A stretch of 64,000 bases of DNA from Robertkochia aurantiaca (GTDB lineage: Bacteria; Bacteroidota; Bacteroidia; Flavobacteriales; Flavobacteriaceae), in contig NZ_JAINZS010000002.1 in the NCBI RefSeq assembly GCF_020166495.1, positions 539,961 through 603,960 on the forward strand. The letters are read 5' to 3'. This document shows, one piece after another, positions 33,473 to 43,015 of the stretch (positions are counted from its first letter, which is position 1; the number at the start of each line of letters is the position of its first letter). Under the pieces are notes generated by a model. It ran no database searches and was not told the origin of the DNA. It worked only from the letters and a program-made list of their open reading frames with translations. The translations under genes were made by a program, and so were the position numbers.

Positions 33473-34630
33473 TTATGCTGATTTAACCGTAGCGGTTGAT
33501 AAACGTTTCTTTCTTCTTTTAATATTAGCTTCGATCACATAGTGGTCGATGGTCGGCGCAAAAACATTCATTAGCAGTATCGCCAACATGATCCCTTCCG
33601 GATAGGCAGGATTGAATACCCGTATCATGATACCGAAAATCCCGATAAGAATACCGTAGATCCATTTCCCCTTAAAGGTCTGAGCAGCCGATACAGGGTC
33701 TGTAGCCATAAAGACTACCCCAAATGCGAGTCCGCCTACCACAAGGTGTTGATACCAAGGGAAATTCATCAGTTCATTGGCGCCCCACAGATTGAACAGG
33801 AAGGCCATAACTGCCGCCCCGACAAAACCGCCCACAATGATACGCCAGCTACCCACTCCTGTAAGAATAAGAATAGCCGCACCTACCAGAATCCAAAGCG
33901 TAGAGGTTTCTGCAATCGAACCGGGAATCGATCCGGCAAACATACTCCACATATTATAGCTCACCTCGTTTCCGGCTGCCAGGGTTCCCAATATAGTCTC
34001 TCCAGATACCCCATCGACATTACTTGCCTCTGAAACCCACACCTGGTTACCAGACATATAGGTCGGGTAAGCAAAGAAGGCAAAGGCACGGGCAGTAAGA
34101 GCAGGATTCAGAATATTCATTCCGGTACCACCGAAAGCTTCCTTCCCGATCAAAACAGCAAATGCTACTGAAACGGCCACCATCCACAGAGGAATATCGA
34201 CCGGCATGATCATAGGGATCAAAAGCCCTGTCACCAGGTATCCTTCGTTAACCTCGTGACCCCGGTAAATGGCGAATATGAATTCAATACCCAGACCTAC
34301 TGCATACGACACCACGATCATAGGAAGTATTTTCCATGCACCGTGCAGGAAAGCATCCATAAAGGTAAATGTGGTATCGAGCTGACTGTAATACTGATAT
34401 CCGGTATTGTACATACCGTAGATCAACGCGGGAATCAAGGCGATTACCACGGTGATCATCGTTCTTTTCAGGTCAACAGCATCACGAATATGAGCTCCCT
34501 TTTTAGTGGTGTGATTAGGCACAAAAAGGAAGGTGTCGAATGCATTGATAGCAGGAGCAAATTTCTCCCACTTCTGACCCTTTTCAAAAGGTTGTTTTAG
34601 TTGATCTAATTTCTTTCTTAAAAAACTCAT
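33473..34630 (-). CDS. nqrB: Na+-translocating NADH:quinone reductase subunit B
   Basis: A 385-residue multi-span subunit that binds riboflavin and covalent FMN and carries the Na+ path. It has the family segments FVPNHTTKKGAHIRDAVDLKR, KEAFGGTGMNILNPAL and the flavinylation site VDGVSGETILGT, where SGET (209-212) replaces the SGAT seen in NqrC. Another marker is FMATDPVSAAQT. The N-terminal soluble helix is present. It follows nqrA by 11 nt. Confidence 0.96.
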   Translation of the reverse strand: MSFLRKKLDQLKQPFEKGQKWEKFAPAINAFDTFLFVPNHTTKKGAHIRDAVDLKRTMITVVIALIPALIYGMYNTGYQYYSQLDTTFTFMDAFLHGAWKILPMIVVSYAVGLGIEFIFAIYRGHEVNEGYLVTGLLIPMIMPVDIPLWMVAVSVAFAVLIGKEAFGGTGMNILNPALTARAFAFFAYPTYMSGNQVWVSEASNVDGVSGETILGTLAAGNEVSYNMWSMFAGSIPGSIAETSTLWILVGAAILILTGVGSWRIIVGGFVGAAVMAFLFNLWGANELMNFPWYQHLVVGGLAFGVVFMATDPVSAAQTFKGKWIYGILIGIFGIMIRVFNPAYPEGIMLAILLMNVFAPTIDHYVIEANIKRRKKRLSTATVKSA

Positions 34631-34641
34631 AGCTTATTTTT

Positions 34642-35985
34642 TTAACCAACTTCTTTAATCATTACATCAAGAGCCTCACGAATAATCGCCTGCGCCTCTA
34701 CTTTAGAGGTGTTCACATAATCAACAAGGGCGAAATCTTCAGGAGCCACTTCATAGATCCCGAGATTTTCCATCTTTTCGATATTTTGTGCCATACACTC
34801 TTTCAGTAACTGCATAGGATAAATATCCATAGGCATGACCTTCTCCATCTCACCGGTAACTACCAGTGCTCTTTCTTCTCCATTTAAATTGGTGTCTACC
34901 TTATAGCGTTTATTAGGAAACAGGAATGACAAGGATGTCCTTGACATACTTGGTATATCATTATCTTTAAAAGGCAACCAACCGAACATACGATAATCAT
35001 TCCCTTCAGGAATCAGACTTATCGTATTGTGGTAATATCCAAGATACCCTGCATTGGCCACCTTATCTCCGGTAAGAACATCTCCGCTGATGATTCGAAC
35101 ATTGGCAGGCACCTTTCCGATGATATCCTGCATATTGGCACCTACCCGCACCTTGAAGTACTGCGCATTGGGAGCTTCACTTCCGGCTACGGCTACCAAA
35201 CGGTCTGCCTCGAATTTTCCTGAATTGAATAAATGTCCGATTATAGCGACATCTTCCGGTGCGATAACCCATACCCTCTCCCCGAAATTAATGGGATCTG
35301 TATGGTGTATCTGCACTCCTACATTTCCTGCAGGATGCGGACCACTTACATTATGAAGTTCAACACCCTTCACCCCGCTCAGCCAGGAATCACTTCCTTT
35401 GGCCACAGACAGGTGTGTCTTCCCTTCGGTTAATTTGGAGATCGCATCGATCCCGGTCTGGAAATCGGCCTGACGATCTTTCAGCAAAAATTCCACATCA
35501 GCCGTTAGCGGCGCCGTGTTCAATGCTGAAATAAAAATCGCCTTTGGCGAATCGGCCGGGTTGGCTACGATATCATACGGACGTTGCTTGATAAAAGGCC
35601 AGCAGCCGCTCTCCAGCAGATGCTCCTTTATCTCTTCAACATTCATTTTCGCCGGATCTTTTTTTCCGAAATCTACAAAATCATCCTGAGCATCGGCTTC
35701 GATGATCACTTCGAGGATACGCCTTTTGGCTCCGCGTCGGATCTCTTTTAATGTCCCGCTTACGGGAGCCGAAAACTTTACACGGTCACTGTACTTTGAA
35801 AAGAAGATAGTGTCTCCGGCCTTGACCTGAGCCCCTTCTTTCAGCACCATTTTAGGTGTTACATAGTGAAAATCCGTAGGTTTGATAGCGTAGTTCTTAG
35901 ATCTGGGGGCTTCAGAAATCTTTTTTTCTGCCACACCCTTCAGCTTAATATCTAAGCCTCTTCTAATCTTGATGTCGTTGGACAT
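34642..35985 (-). CDS. nqrA: Na+-translocating NADH:quinone reductase subunit A
   Basis: A 447-residue cytosolic-side subunit, first in the operon. The N-terminal part has a barrel-sandwich fold like RnfC (KIRRGLDIKLKG, VKFSAPVSGTLKEIRRGAKRR); the middle includes QRPYDIVANPADSPKAIFIS, and the end GIYEVAPEDFALVDYVNTSK. It contributes to the quinone site with NqrB. The AT-rich region upstream holds a TAAATTTG -7 candidate and a divergent promoter for the T9SS plug gene. Confidence 0.95.
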   Translation of the reverse strand: MSNDIKIRRGLDIKLKGVAEKKISEAPRSKNYAIKPTDFHYVTPKMVLKEGAQVKAGDTIFFSKYSDRVKFSAPVSGTLKEIRRGAKRRILEVIIEADAQDDFVDFGKKDPAKMNVEEIKEHLLESGCWPFIKQRPYDIVANPADSPKAIFISALNTAPLTADVEFLLKDRQADFQTGIDAISKLTEGKTHLSVAKGSDSWLSGVKGVELHNVSGPHPAGNVGVQIHHTDPINFGERVWVIAPEDVAIIGHLFNSGKFEADRLVAVAGSEAPNAQYFKVRVGANMQDIIGKVPANVRIISGDVLTGDKVANAGYLGYYHNTISLIPEGNDYRMFGWLPFKDNDIPSMSRTSLSFLFPNKRYKVDTNLNGEERALVVTGEMEKVMPMDIYPMQLLKECMAQNIEKMENLGIYEVAPEDFALVDYVNTSKVEAQAIIREALDVMIKEVG

Positions 35986-36025
35986 GTTCCTTATCTAATG
36001 AAATTAGTTAACTCAAAAATTCGTG

Positions 36026-36033
36026 CAAATTTA
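36026..36033 (-). promoter_or_regulatory. -7 promoter element for the nqr operon
   Basis: On the minus strand TAAATTTG matches TAnnTTTG and lies about 40 nt upstream of the nqrA start. No TTG is seen at the expected -33 distance, so it is a moderate candidate. Confidence 0.45.
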
Positions 36034-36045
36034 AGAATTAAAAGA

Positions 36046-36075
36046 TTGTTTGCATAATTATACCCTATATTTTTG
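36046..36075 (+). promoter_or_regulatory. Promoter for the T9SS plug/DUF3667/apaG genes
   Basis: TTG at 36046-36048, a 19-nt spacer and TATTTTTG at 36068-36075. The start point near 36082 places the upstream in-frame codon at 36086 almost at the 5' end, favouring the ATG at 36131. Confidence 0.7.
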
Positions 36076-36130
36076 ACCCCTTCTGATGACCCTGAAAAAG
36101 GTCTGTTTTTTAGCTATCTTTAGCCTCGAA

Positions 36131-37396
36131 ATGAAACGAAAAAACGCTGCTTTTAACATTCTGATCTGCTGCCTGCTTATTTCCTTGCAGGGAGTCACCG
36201 GCCAGGTTCAAAATGAAGTCAACCCTCCCGAAAACATTAAGACCGTTATCTTTAAGGGACCGGAAGAGGGATACCAGTTTCCTATCATCAGACTGGGAGA
36301 AACCATGCGCCTCACTTTCGACGATCTGTTCGCAGATGAACAGGACTATTATTATAGGATTGAACATTGCAATGCCGACTGGACCCCTTCCAGGCTAATG
36401 AAGACTCAGTATCTCAAAGGCCTGGATGACCAGCGAATCATACAGTACGAGAATTCGGTGGCCACCATACAGCCATACACCCACTACACCCTTGAAATAC
36501 CCAACAGGCTTACGGGTTTGAAACTTACCGGAAATTATATCCTGAAGATATATGACGGTTTTGACAAACTGGTCTTCTCCAGAAGGTTCATCGTCTACAG
36601 TAACCGGGTCAACACCGGAGTGATCGTAAAAAGAGTACGGGATTTTGATTACATAGATGGGTATCAGCGTCTGGAGATCGTTATCAATTCGGCAGACTTT
36701 GAACTGGTCAACCCCAAAAAAGAAGTAAAACTGGCCCTTATAAAGAACAGCAACTTCGATCATGTCATCACCGGGGTGGAACCGCAATTCATTTCAGGCA
36801 ACCAGCTCATTTATCGCTATGACATGCAAACAGCCTTTCCCGGAGGAAACGAATATTATAATTTTGACACCAAAGAATTGCGGGTAGCCAATAACAGCGT
36901 TGCCAGAGTGGAACTGGGAAACAGGTATTATCACTACCTCTTCACCAACCAACCCAGAAAAGACGAACCCTATACTTATTTTCCCGACATCAACGGTGAC
37001 TTTACCACCAGAACACTGAACGCCGTCCTGGAGAATCCCGCCACCGAAGCAGATTACTCATTCGTAACCTTCAGCCTGACCTATGACCCCACTCTTGCCT
37101 TTAAAGACATTTATGTGTACGGGAAATTCAACAATTACAGACTGGAAGAATCGAACCGGTTAAAGCTGAATGAAGACAACACTTACACCACCACCCTGCT
37201 GCTAAAACAAGGCTTCTACAACTATAAATATGTCATTAAAAACGAAGACGGAACCATTGACCACAATGCCCTGTGCGGTAACTTCTGGCCAACAGAGAAT
37301 GAGTATCTGGCTATAGTTTATTACAGAAATTTCGGCGATATTTACGACAGTGTAATAGGACTGGGAAATGCATCTTCCCTCAACATTTCGAATTAG
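36131..37396 (+). CDS. Type IX secretion system plug-domain protein (DUF5103)
   Basis: A 421-residue exported protein with a signal peptide (FNILICCLLISLQGVTG). It matches the DUF5103 family, now known to include the plug protein that closes the SprA (Sov) translocon of the type IX secretion system. Typical segments: IRLGETMRLTFDDL, YYYRIEHCNADWTPSRLM, and the beta-sandwich around FSRRFIVYSNRVNTGV. The C-terminal part resembles a carbohydrate-binding-like fold (IYVYGKFNNYRLEES). It may act periplasmically or at the outer membrane. Confidence 0.87.
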   Translation: MKRKNAAFNILICCLLISLQGVTGQVQNEVNPPENIKTVIFKGPEEGYQFPIIRLGETMRLTFDDLFADEQDYYYRIEHCNADWTPSRLMKTQYLKGLDDQRIIQYENSVATIQPYTHYTLEIPNRLTGLKLTGNYILKIYDGFDKLVFSRRFIVYSNRVNTGVIVKRVRDFDYIDGYQRLEIVINSADFELVNPKKEVKLALIKNSNFDHVITGVEPQFISGNQLIYRYDMQTAFPGGNEYYNFDTKELRVANNSVARVELGNRYYHYLFTNQPRKDEPYTYFPDINGDFTTRTLNAVLENPATEADYSFVTFSLTYDPTLAFKDIYVYGKFNNYRLEESNRLKLNEDNTYTTTLLLKQGFYNYKYVIKNEDGTIDHNALCGNFWPTENEYLAIVYYRNFGDIYDSVIGLGNASSLNISN

Positions 37397-37406
37397 GACA
37401 CTACCA

Positions 37407-38546
37407 ATGACCGATAAACCAGTAAAATCAGAAAAGAGCCCCTTTAAGTATAGGGGAGAAAAATGCCTTAATTGCGAGCACCCGCTCGAGCTCACTGATC
37501 GTTATTGCCCGCATTGCGGACAAAAAAACACCAAAGAAAAGATCACCCTGGCCCATATGATCGATGAATTCTTTTCAAGCTTCATCTCTTATGATTCGAA
37601 ATTGCGCCGCACACTTGCAGACCTGATCTTTAAACCCGGAAAGATCACTGAAGAATATATTGCAGGAAAAAGAGCCTCTTACACCAACCCCTTCCGGTTT
37701 TTGCTCAGCCTTGCCATCATTTACTTTCTGATGATCAACTATTCCAGTGACCTGGAAAGAATCGACAGGGAAGCCCAAAAATTCACGTCAGAAACAGACA
37801 GCCTTGAAAGCAACTCCCCGATCCTTTTCAGCTTTGACGATGATGAACTCGAACAACTCCCTGCAAGCGATTCACTCAACAAAGCACTTGACTCTTTAGA
37901 TAAAAGAATTCCCGAAATAAAAGCGCGGGCCCGGGTGCGTGACTCGCTGATGGAAGCAGATCCCGCCGGCTATTACCAGACGATTGGAGAAGAGAGCTAC
38001 CTGCAAACCCTGGGTGACAAGTTGGACTTTTTCCAGCGCGGACTAAAAAACAACCATTATTATACGGCAGAAGAAGCTGAAAAATACCTGAATACAGAAT
38101 TTGAGAATCAGGACCTCATCGCTTTCAGATTTGCCAAAAGCGTTGACAGGGTCACTTCACAGCCGGGAAGTTTTCTTCAGGAGGTGATTTCCCGACTTCC
38201 CTTCATCATCTTTTTCTTCCTGCCGGTTTTCGCTGTATTTATCTGGCTGATCTACTCCAAAAAGAAATATGACTATATGGATCATCTGATCTTCAGTTTT
38301 CACACCCAGTCATTATTCATTCTTTTATTGATGGTCGCCTTTTTGTTTGAATGGATCTCCGGCATCGACATCACCTGGATCGCTTTGCTCGCATTTCTTT
38401 TCTATCTCTATAAATCGATGCGGCGATTCTACAAGGAAAGAAGGTTTAAAACTATTGTTAAATACATTTTCCTAAACACTATTTTTATTATTTTAGCAGG
38501 CACCGCGTTGATATTCTTCCTCATAGGGAGCGCGCTCACATATTAG
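37407..38546 (+). CDS. DUF3667 family membrane protein
   Basis: A 379-residue protein with an N-terminal zinc ribbon (Cys20, Cys23, Cys34, Cys37 in CLNC...CPHC), the DUF3667 core (FKPGKITEEYIAGKRASYTNPFR) and about five membrane helices, one after residue 75 and four at the C-terminus. A long soluble, acidic insert (about 105-235) lies between. Function unknown; the family is common in Bacteroidota. The ATG at 37407 is preferred; the in-frame upstream start lies inside the previous gene. It is 10 nt after that gene's stop. Confidence 0.85.
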   Translation: MTDKPVKSEKSPFKYRGEKCLNCEHPLELTDRYCPHCGQKNTKEKITLAHMIDEFFSSFISYDSKLRRTLADLIFKPGKITEEYIAGKRASYTNPFRFLLSLAIIYFLMINYSSDLERIDREAQKFTSETDSLESNSPILFSFDDDELEQLPASDSLNKALDSLDKRIPEIKARARVRDSLMEADPAGYYQTIGEESYLQTLGDKLDFFQRGLKNNHYYTAEEAEKYLNTEFENQDLIAFRFAKSVDRVTSQPGSFLQEVISRLPFIIFFFLPVFAVFIWLIYSKKKYDYMDHLIFSFHTQSLFILLLMVAFLFEWISGIDITWIALLAFLFYLYKSMRRFYKERRFKTIVKYIFLNTIFIILAGTALIFFLIGSALTY

Positions 38547-38548
38547 CT

Positions 38549-38935
38549 ATGACCACCCAGGTAACAAAAGGAATTAAGATCTCTGTAGACACCAGTTTTG
38601 AAGGAACCTTCTTCAAAAACTACCGTATACACTTTGCCTTCGGTTACCGCATCACCATAGAGAATCAGAGCAAAGACGCTGTTCAGCTTACTTCCAGACA
38701 CTGGCAGATCTTCGATGCGCTGAACCAGGTAGAATTCGTCGACGGTGAAGGGGTCATTGGAAAAAAACCTGTTATCAAACCGGGTGAATCTCACAGCTAC
38801 ACCTCAGGATGCCTGCTTACTTCCCCCATCGGGGCCATGAGAGGGCATTACGACATGGTCAATTTCACCACCACCAAAAGGTTTAAGGTGTTCATTCCCA
38901 CCTTCAAACTCTCTGCACACTTCGCATTGAACTAA
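38549..38935 (+). CDS. apaG: ApaG domain protein
   Basis: A 128-residue all-beta protein of the ApaG family (fibronectin-III-like). Motifs: HFAFGYRITIENQSKDAVQL, SRHWQIFDA, GEGVIGKKPVIKPGESHSYTSG. ApaG in enterics is linked to Co2+ resistance and Mg2+ efflux; the biochemical role is not settled. It starts 2 nt after the DUF3667 stop, so the two are cotranscribed. Confidence 0.93.
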   Translation: MTTQVTKGIKISVDTSFEGTFFKNYRIHFAFGYRITIENQSKDAVQLTSRHWQIFDALNQVEFVDGEGVIGKKPVIKPGESHSYTSGCLLTSPIGAMRGHYDMVNFTTTKRFKVFIPTFKLSAHFALN

Positions 38936-39028
38936 TGCCAGGCTTTAACAGGATTTTGGTTTTTTAAACCATATCCCTTTTACTACCTTTGATTCAAATT
39001 CAATCTTACAATATAAAATATCAATCTT

Positions 39029-40654
39029 ATGGGAAAAGGCTTTTTTGAAGTTCCGGTTGCGGTTAACGAACCCGTTAAAACCTATGCTCCCGGAACTCCC
39101 GAAAGAGAAGCTGTTCTAAAACAGTATAAAGAATTTTACAACCAGAAAGTCGATGTTCCGCTATATATCAACGGAAAAGAGATTCAAACCGGAAACACCA
39201 GACCGCTCTCACCCCCACACGATCACCAGCACCAGGTGGGTCAATACCATCTGGCCGACAAGTCGCACGTAGAGGAAGCTATCAGCACAGCCCTTGAGGC
39301 TCGCGAGAAGTGGGCTAACCTGGAATGGGAGCAGCGTGCAGCGATCTTCTTAAAGGCCGCAGATCTGATCGCCGGTCCTTACAGACAAAAAATGAATGCC
39401 GCCACCATGATGGCGCAGTCTAAGACCATATACCAGGCTGAGATCGATTCTGCCTGCGAACTGATCGATTTTCTGCGATTCAACGTTCAGTATATGTCTG
39501 AGATCTACGCTGATCAACCGGATTCTGACAGAGGAATGTGGAATCGCGTGGAATACAGACCTCTGGAAGGCTTTGTGTATGCCATCACTCCATTCAACTT
39601 CACTGCGATTGCAGGAAACCTGCCTACCAGTGCAGCCCTGATGGGAAATGTCGTGGTCTGGAAACCAAGTGACCACCAGATCTATTCGGCAAAAGTGATC
39701 ATCGATGTATTAAAAGAAGCAGGTGTACCTGACGGAGTTATCAACGTTGTTTACGGAGACCCTGAAATGATCACCAACACCGTATTGGATTCTCCAGACT
39801 TTGCCGGGATTCACTTTACCGGTTCAACCAATGTTTTCAAAGGCATCTGGACCAAGATCGGAGAGCGTATCGACAGATACAAGACTTACCCGCGTATCGT
39901 AGGTGAAACCGGAGGTAAAGATTTTATCATCGCTCACCCTGACAGCAACAGCAAGCAGGTAGCCACTGCCATTACACGCGGTGCATTCGAGCTTCAAGGC
40001 CAAAAGTGTAGTGCCGCCTCCAGGATCTATCTTCCTAAGTCTAAGGCAGACGAGATTCTTAACTTTGTTAAGGAAGATGTGAAAAGCATCAAAATGGGGT
40101 CTCCTGAAAATATGGAGAACTTCGTTACCGCTGTGATTCACGAAGGAGCCTTCGATAAACTGGCCGGATATATCGACCGCGCCAAAGAAGACAAGGAAGC
40201 AGAAATTATCGCCGGAGGTAATTATGACAAATCCAAAGGTTATTTCATAGAACCTACCGTTATTCTAACCACCGATCCGAAATATGTCACTATGACAACC
40301 GAACTTTTCGGCCCGGTAGTCACCGTATATGTATACGATGATAATAAATGGGAAGAAACACTCGAACTGGTAGACGGAACCTCTGAATATGCATTAACAG
40401 GAGCGGTTTTTGCCAATGACCGATATGTGATCGCCCAGGCGACCAAGGCTTTGCAAAATTGCGCCGGGAACTTCTACATCAACGACAAACCTACCGGAGC
40501 CGTTGTGGGTCAACAGCCTTTTGGCGGAGCGAGAGCTTCAGGAACCAACGATAAGGCGGGATCTGCACAAAACCTCCTCAGATGGGTGTCACCAAGACTC
40601 ATCAAAGAAACCTTTGTGACTCCGACCGATTACCGCTACCCTTTCATGGGATAG
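39029..40654 (+). CDS. pruA: L-glutamate gamma-semialdehyde (1-pyrroline-5-carboxylate) dehydrogenase
   Basis: A 541-residue aldehyde dehydrogenase, the last step of proline catabolism, oxidising glutamate semialdehyde to glutamate with NAD+. The length and N-terminal FEVPVAVNEPVKTYAPGTPE fit the stand-alone P5CDH (mitochondrial-type) family. Catalytic residues: Glu in VGETGGKDFI and Cys in LQGQKCSAASR. The C-terminal GQQPFGGARASGTNDKAG is diagnostic. A -7 element TACCTTTG at 38984-38991 suggests its own promoter, and a terminator follows. No putA-like proline dehydrogenase is nearby. Confidence 0.96.
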   Translation: MGKGFFEVPVAVNEPVKTYAPGTPEREAVLKQYKEFYNQKVDVPLYINGKEIQTGNTRPLSPPHDHQHQVGQYHLADKSHVEEAISTALEAREKWANLEWEQRAAIFLKAADLIAGPYRQKMNAATMMAQSKTIYQAEIDSACELIDFLRFNVQYMSEIYADQPDSDRGMWNRVEYRPLEGFVYAITPFNFTAIAGNLPTSAALMGNVVVWKPSDHQIYSAKVIIDVLKEAGVPDGVINVVYGDPEMITNTVLDSPDFAGIHFTGSTNVFKGIWTKIGERIDRYKTYPRIVGETGGKDFIIAHPDSNSKQVATAITRGAFELQGQKCSAASRIYLPKSKADEILNFVKEDVKSIKMGSPENMENFVTAVIHEGAFDKLAGYIDRAKEDKEAEIIAGGNYDKSKGYFIEPTVILTTDPKYVTMTTELFGPVVTVYVYDDNKWEETLELVDGTSEYALTGAVFANDRYVIAQATKALQNCAGNFYINDKPTGAVVGQQPFGGARASGTNDKAGSAQNLLRWVSPRLIKETFVTPTDYRYPFMG

Positions 40655-40676
40655 ATACGGAATCAGCTAAAAACAG

Positions 40677-40711
40677 ACCCGGAAATCTTTAGTGATTTCC
40701 GGGTTTTTTTA
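40677..40711 (+). terminator. Terminator after pruA
   Basis: ACCCGGAAATC and GATTTCCGGGT pair around a short loop, followed by seven T. Confidence 0.92.
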
Positions 40712-40818
40712 TGGCCTGAAAGACCGAAAATCAAATTCCAATGTTAATTTAATGTTACGTAAATATTTCTTTAATGTAAATTTTTTAGTAAATTGAGGGT
40801 GCTTTAAATCCCGGAACA

Positions 40819-41094
40819 ATGAAAAATGATGAAAAATTTTGCATTCTCAGAGTGCATTACGACCTCATAGAGGCGTGCGAAACAGGTGAGAGAAAAATAA
40901 GTCAGACAGAGTTCGACCATATATTCACCGGTCGGAAGAAGGCTGAAATATTAAAGAAGATCAGTAAATTCGAAAACAGGCTGCGCAAACGCAACGCGGA
41001 AAGCAAGCGCAGCATCCTGCAGAAAAAACTAAGATATCTCAGAGATTACATCAGTCACTGCCGTCACAGCTACGAAACCCTGCTGAGGATCTGA
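40819..41094 (+). CDS. Hypothetical small basic protein
   Basis: A 91-residue, highly charged, mainly helical protein (EILKKISKFENRLRKRNA, LQKKLRYLRDYISHCRHSY) without signal peptide or membrane segment. About a third of residues are Lys or Arg, compatible with nucleic-acid binding, but no domain is recognised. The upstream 100 bp are strongly AT-rich, as for a promoter. It converges with rsmG, stops 5 nt apart. Confidence 0.7.
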   Translation: MKNDEKFCILRVHYDLIEACETGERKISQTEFDHIFTGRKKAEILKKISKFENRLRKRNAESKRSILQKKLRYLRDYISHCRHSYETLLRI

Positions 41095-41099
41095 CGATC

Positions 41100-41735
41100 T
41101 CAGCCACGGTATTTCAGGGGAAGGTAAACCACTTTCTTCGATTCAAAGAAAGGCTCGTCGAAATAAGAAGACAATTCAAATACCTGTGCGGTCTGGTAAA
41201 TCTCCAGTTCCTTTGAAAGATCACCACCTTTAAGATACAATATTCCGTTTTTCAGATGGTGAACCGCTTTCTTTTTGACCTTGCCCTTAACCCATTTAAC
41301 AAAATCAGGCATATTGGTCACCGCACGACTTACGATAAAATCAAATTCGCGGTCAACCTTTTCTATTCGTGCATGAAGGGTCTCTACATTTTTGAGTCCG
41401 AGTTCCTGCACGACCTCATCGACCACCCTGATCTTCTTCCCTATTGAATCGACTAAAAGAAAACGGGTATGCGGAAACATGATAGCCAGCGGAATACCCG
41501 GAAAACCCCCTCCGGTACCCACATCAGCCACATCGGTATCGGGAAGAAATTCCTGCACCTTGGCGATTCCCAGTGAATGCAATACGTGGCGAATATAGAG
41601 CTCATCTATATCTTTCCGGCTGATCACGTTGATACGCTCATTCCAGTAAGTATAAATCGATTCCAGTTTCTCGAATTGCGACATTTGCTCTTCTGTAAGA
41701 GCCGGAAAGTACTTGCTGATCACCGATGTTTGCAT
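41100..41735 (-). CDS. rsmG: 16S rRNA (guanine527-N7)-methyltransferase
   Basis: A 211-residue GidB/RsmG. The SAM site is DVGTGGGFPGIPLAIMFP; LLVDSIGKKIRVVDEVVQELGL and VSRAVTNMPDFVKWV are further family motifs. It modifies G527 in the decoding region; loss in many bacteria gives low-level streptomycin resistance. Divergent from the desaturase gene. Confidence 0.95.
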   Translation of the reverse strand: MQTSVISKYFPALTEEQMSQFEKLESIYTYWNERINVISRKDIDELYIRHVLHSLGIAKVQEFLPDTDVADVGTGGGFPGIPLAIMFPHTRFLLVDSIGKKIRVVDEVVQELGLKNVETLHARIEKVDREFDFIVSRAVTNMPDFVKWVKGKVKKKAVHHLKNGILYLKGGDLSKELEIYQTAQVFELSSYFDEPFFESKKVVYLPLKYRG

Positions 41736-41799
41736 AGTTCTCTTAACATTTATGGGACAAATTTAACTAATTCAGATCTGCTATTTAAGAGAATAGCTC

Positions 41800-41828
41800 T
41801 TGCTAATATATATTAATGCTTATTTTTG
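41800..41828 (+). promoter_or_regulatory. Promoter of the fatty acid desaturase gene
   Basis: TTG at 41800-41802, an 18-nt spacer and TATTTTTG at 41821-41828. An in-frame ATG at 41816 lies inside the promoter and cannot be the start; this moves the start to 41885/41888. Confidence 0.7.
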
Positions 41829-41884
41829 CTTCTTTAAGGCTCCAAACACCAGCCTTAAATTATGAATACTTTACACACATTAAT

Positions 41885-42994
41885 ATGATGAACGCAAGGC
41901 AAGCTGTGCGGTTCTCGAGAAGAGACCCCTCCAATTTTTTCAAAACACTGAATTCAAGAGTAAATCAATATTTTAAAGAAAACAATATCAAGAAAACCGG
42001 AAACTGGAAACTCCACCTGAAAACGGCGGTCATGTTCCTCCTGTTTCTGGCCCCCTATTTCGTATTGCTTACCGTCTCCATGAACCAATGGCTGCAACTG
42101 CTGCTAACCATTGTGATCGGCGTGGGAATGGCCGGAGTAGGTATGAATGTCATGCATGACGGTAATCATGGGTCATATTCTTCAAGAAAATGGCTTAACA
42201 AGATCATGGGTGCCAGCATTTATATTCTGGCAGGAAACGTCTACAACTGGAAGGTACAGCACAACGTACTGCACCATACGTATACCAACATCCCCGGTCA
42301 TGACGAAGATCTGGATGCAGGGCGTATTATTCGGTTTTCAAAACACTCAGAATGGCGAAGATTCCATAAGTTCCAACATTATTATTCGGTTTTTCTGTAT
42401 GGACTACTGACTTTGAACTGGGCGATAACGACAGATTTCAAACAGATGAGAAGCTACATGAAAAGAAAACTATCGTATGGAAAATTCCCGAACCCGACCA
42501 AAGAATGGACGATCCTGATCATCACTAAAGTGATCTACCTTACCATATGGATCGTATTGCCATTGCTTTTTATCGATATCGCCTGGTGGAAAATTCTGAT
42601 CGGCTTCTTTGCTATGCATTATACAGCCGGATTGATCCTGAGTATCATCTTTCAGCTGGCACACATTGTAGAAGAGACCGACACTGTAGTTCCGGACGAA
42701 ACCGGCAGCATCAAGAACACCTGGGCTATTCACCAGCTTTTCACCACAACCAATTTTTCAACAAGAAACAAATTGGTCAACTGGTTCACCGGAGGCTTGA
42801 ATCATCAGGTGGAACACCATATTTTCCCTAACATCAGTCATGTTCACTATGACAAGATTGCTGAGATCGTAAAGGAAACAGCCAAAGAGTTCAACCTGCC
42901 CTACCACGAATACCGCACCACACGGCAGGCTATTATTTCCCATTTCCGCCACCTGAGGGAACTGGGCAAAAGACCTTCAATAGCAATGCAATAA
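41885..42994 (+). CDS. Fatty acid / acyl-CoA desaturase, front-end type
   Basis: A 369-residue di-iron membrane desaturase. The three histidine boxes are HDGNHG, HNVLHH and QVEHH in NHQVEHHIFP; the Gln in the third box is typical of front-end (delta-5/delta-6-like) desaturases. Four or more membrane helices are visible (around FLLFLAPYFVLL and LQLLLTIVIGVGMAG). No cytochrome b5 domain is fused, so electrons must come from a separate carrier. The start is after the promoter, at ATG 41885 or 41888. Confidence 0.92.
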   Translation: MMNARQAVRFSRRDPSNFFKTLNSRVNQYFKENNIKKTGNWKLHLKTAVMFLLFLAPYFVLLTVSMNQWLQLLLTIVIGVGMAGVGMNVMHDGNHGSYSSRKWLNKIMGASIYILAGNVYNWKVQHNVLHHTYTNIPGHDEDLDAGRIIRFSKHSEWRRFHKFQHYYSVFLYGLLTLNWAITTDFKQMRSYMKRKLSYGKFPNPTKEWTILIITKVIYLTIWIVLPLLFIDIAWWKILIGFFAMHYTAGLILSIIFQLAHIVEETDTVVPDETGSIKNTWAIHQLFTTTNFSTRNKLVNWFTGGLNHQVEHHIFPNISHVHYDKIAEIVKETAKEFNLPYHEYRTTRQAIISHFRHLRELGKRPSIAMQ

Positions 42995-43015
42995 AACCGA
43001 AACTTCTATTAATAA

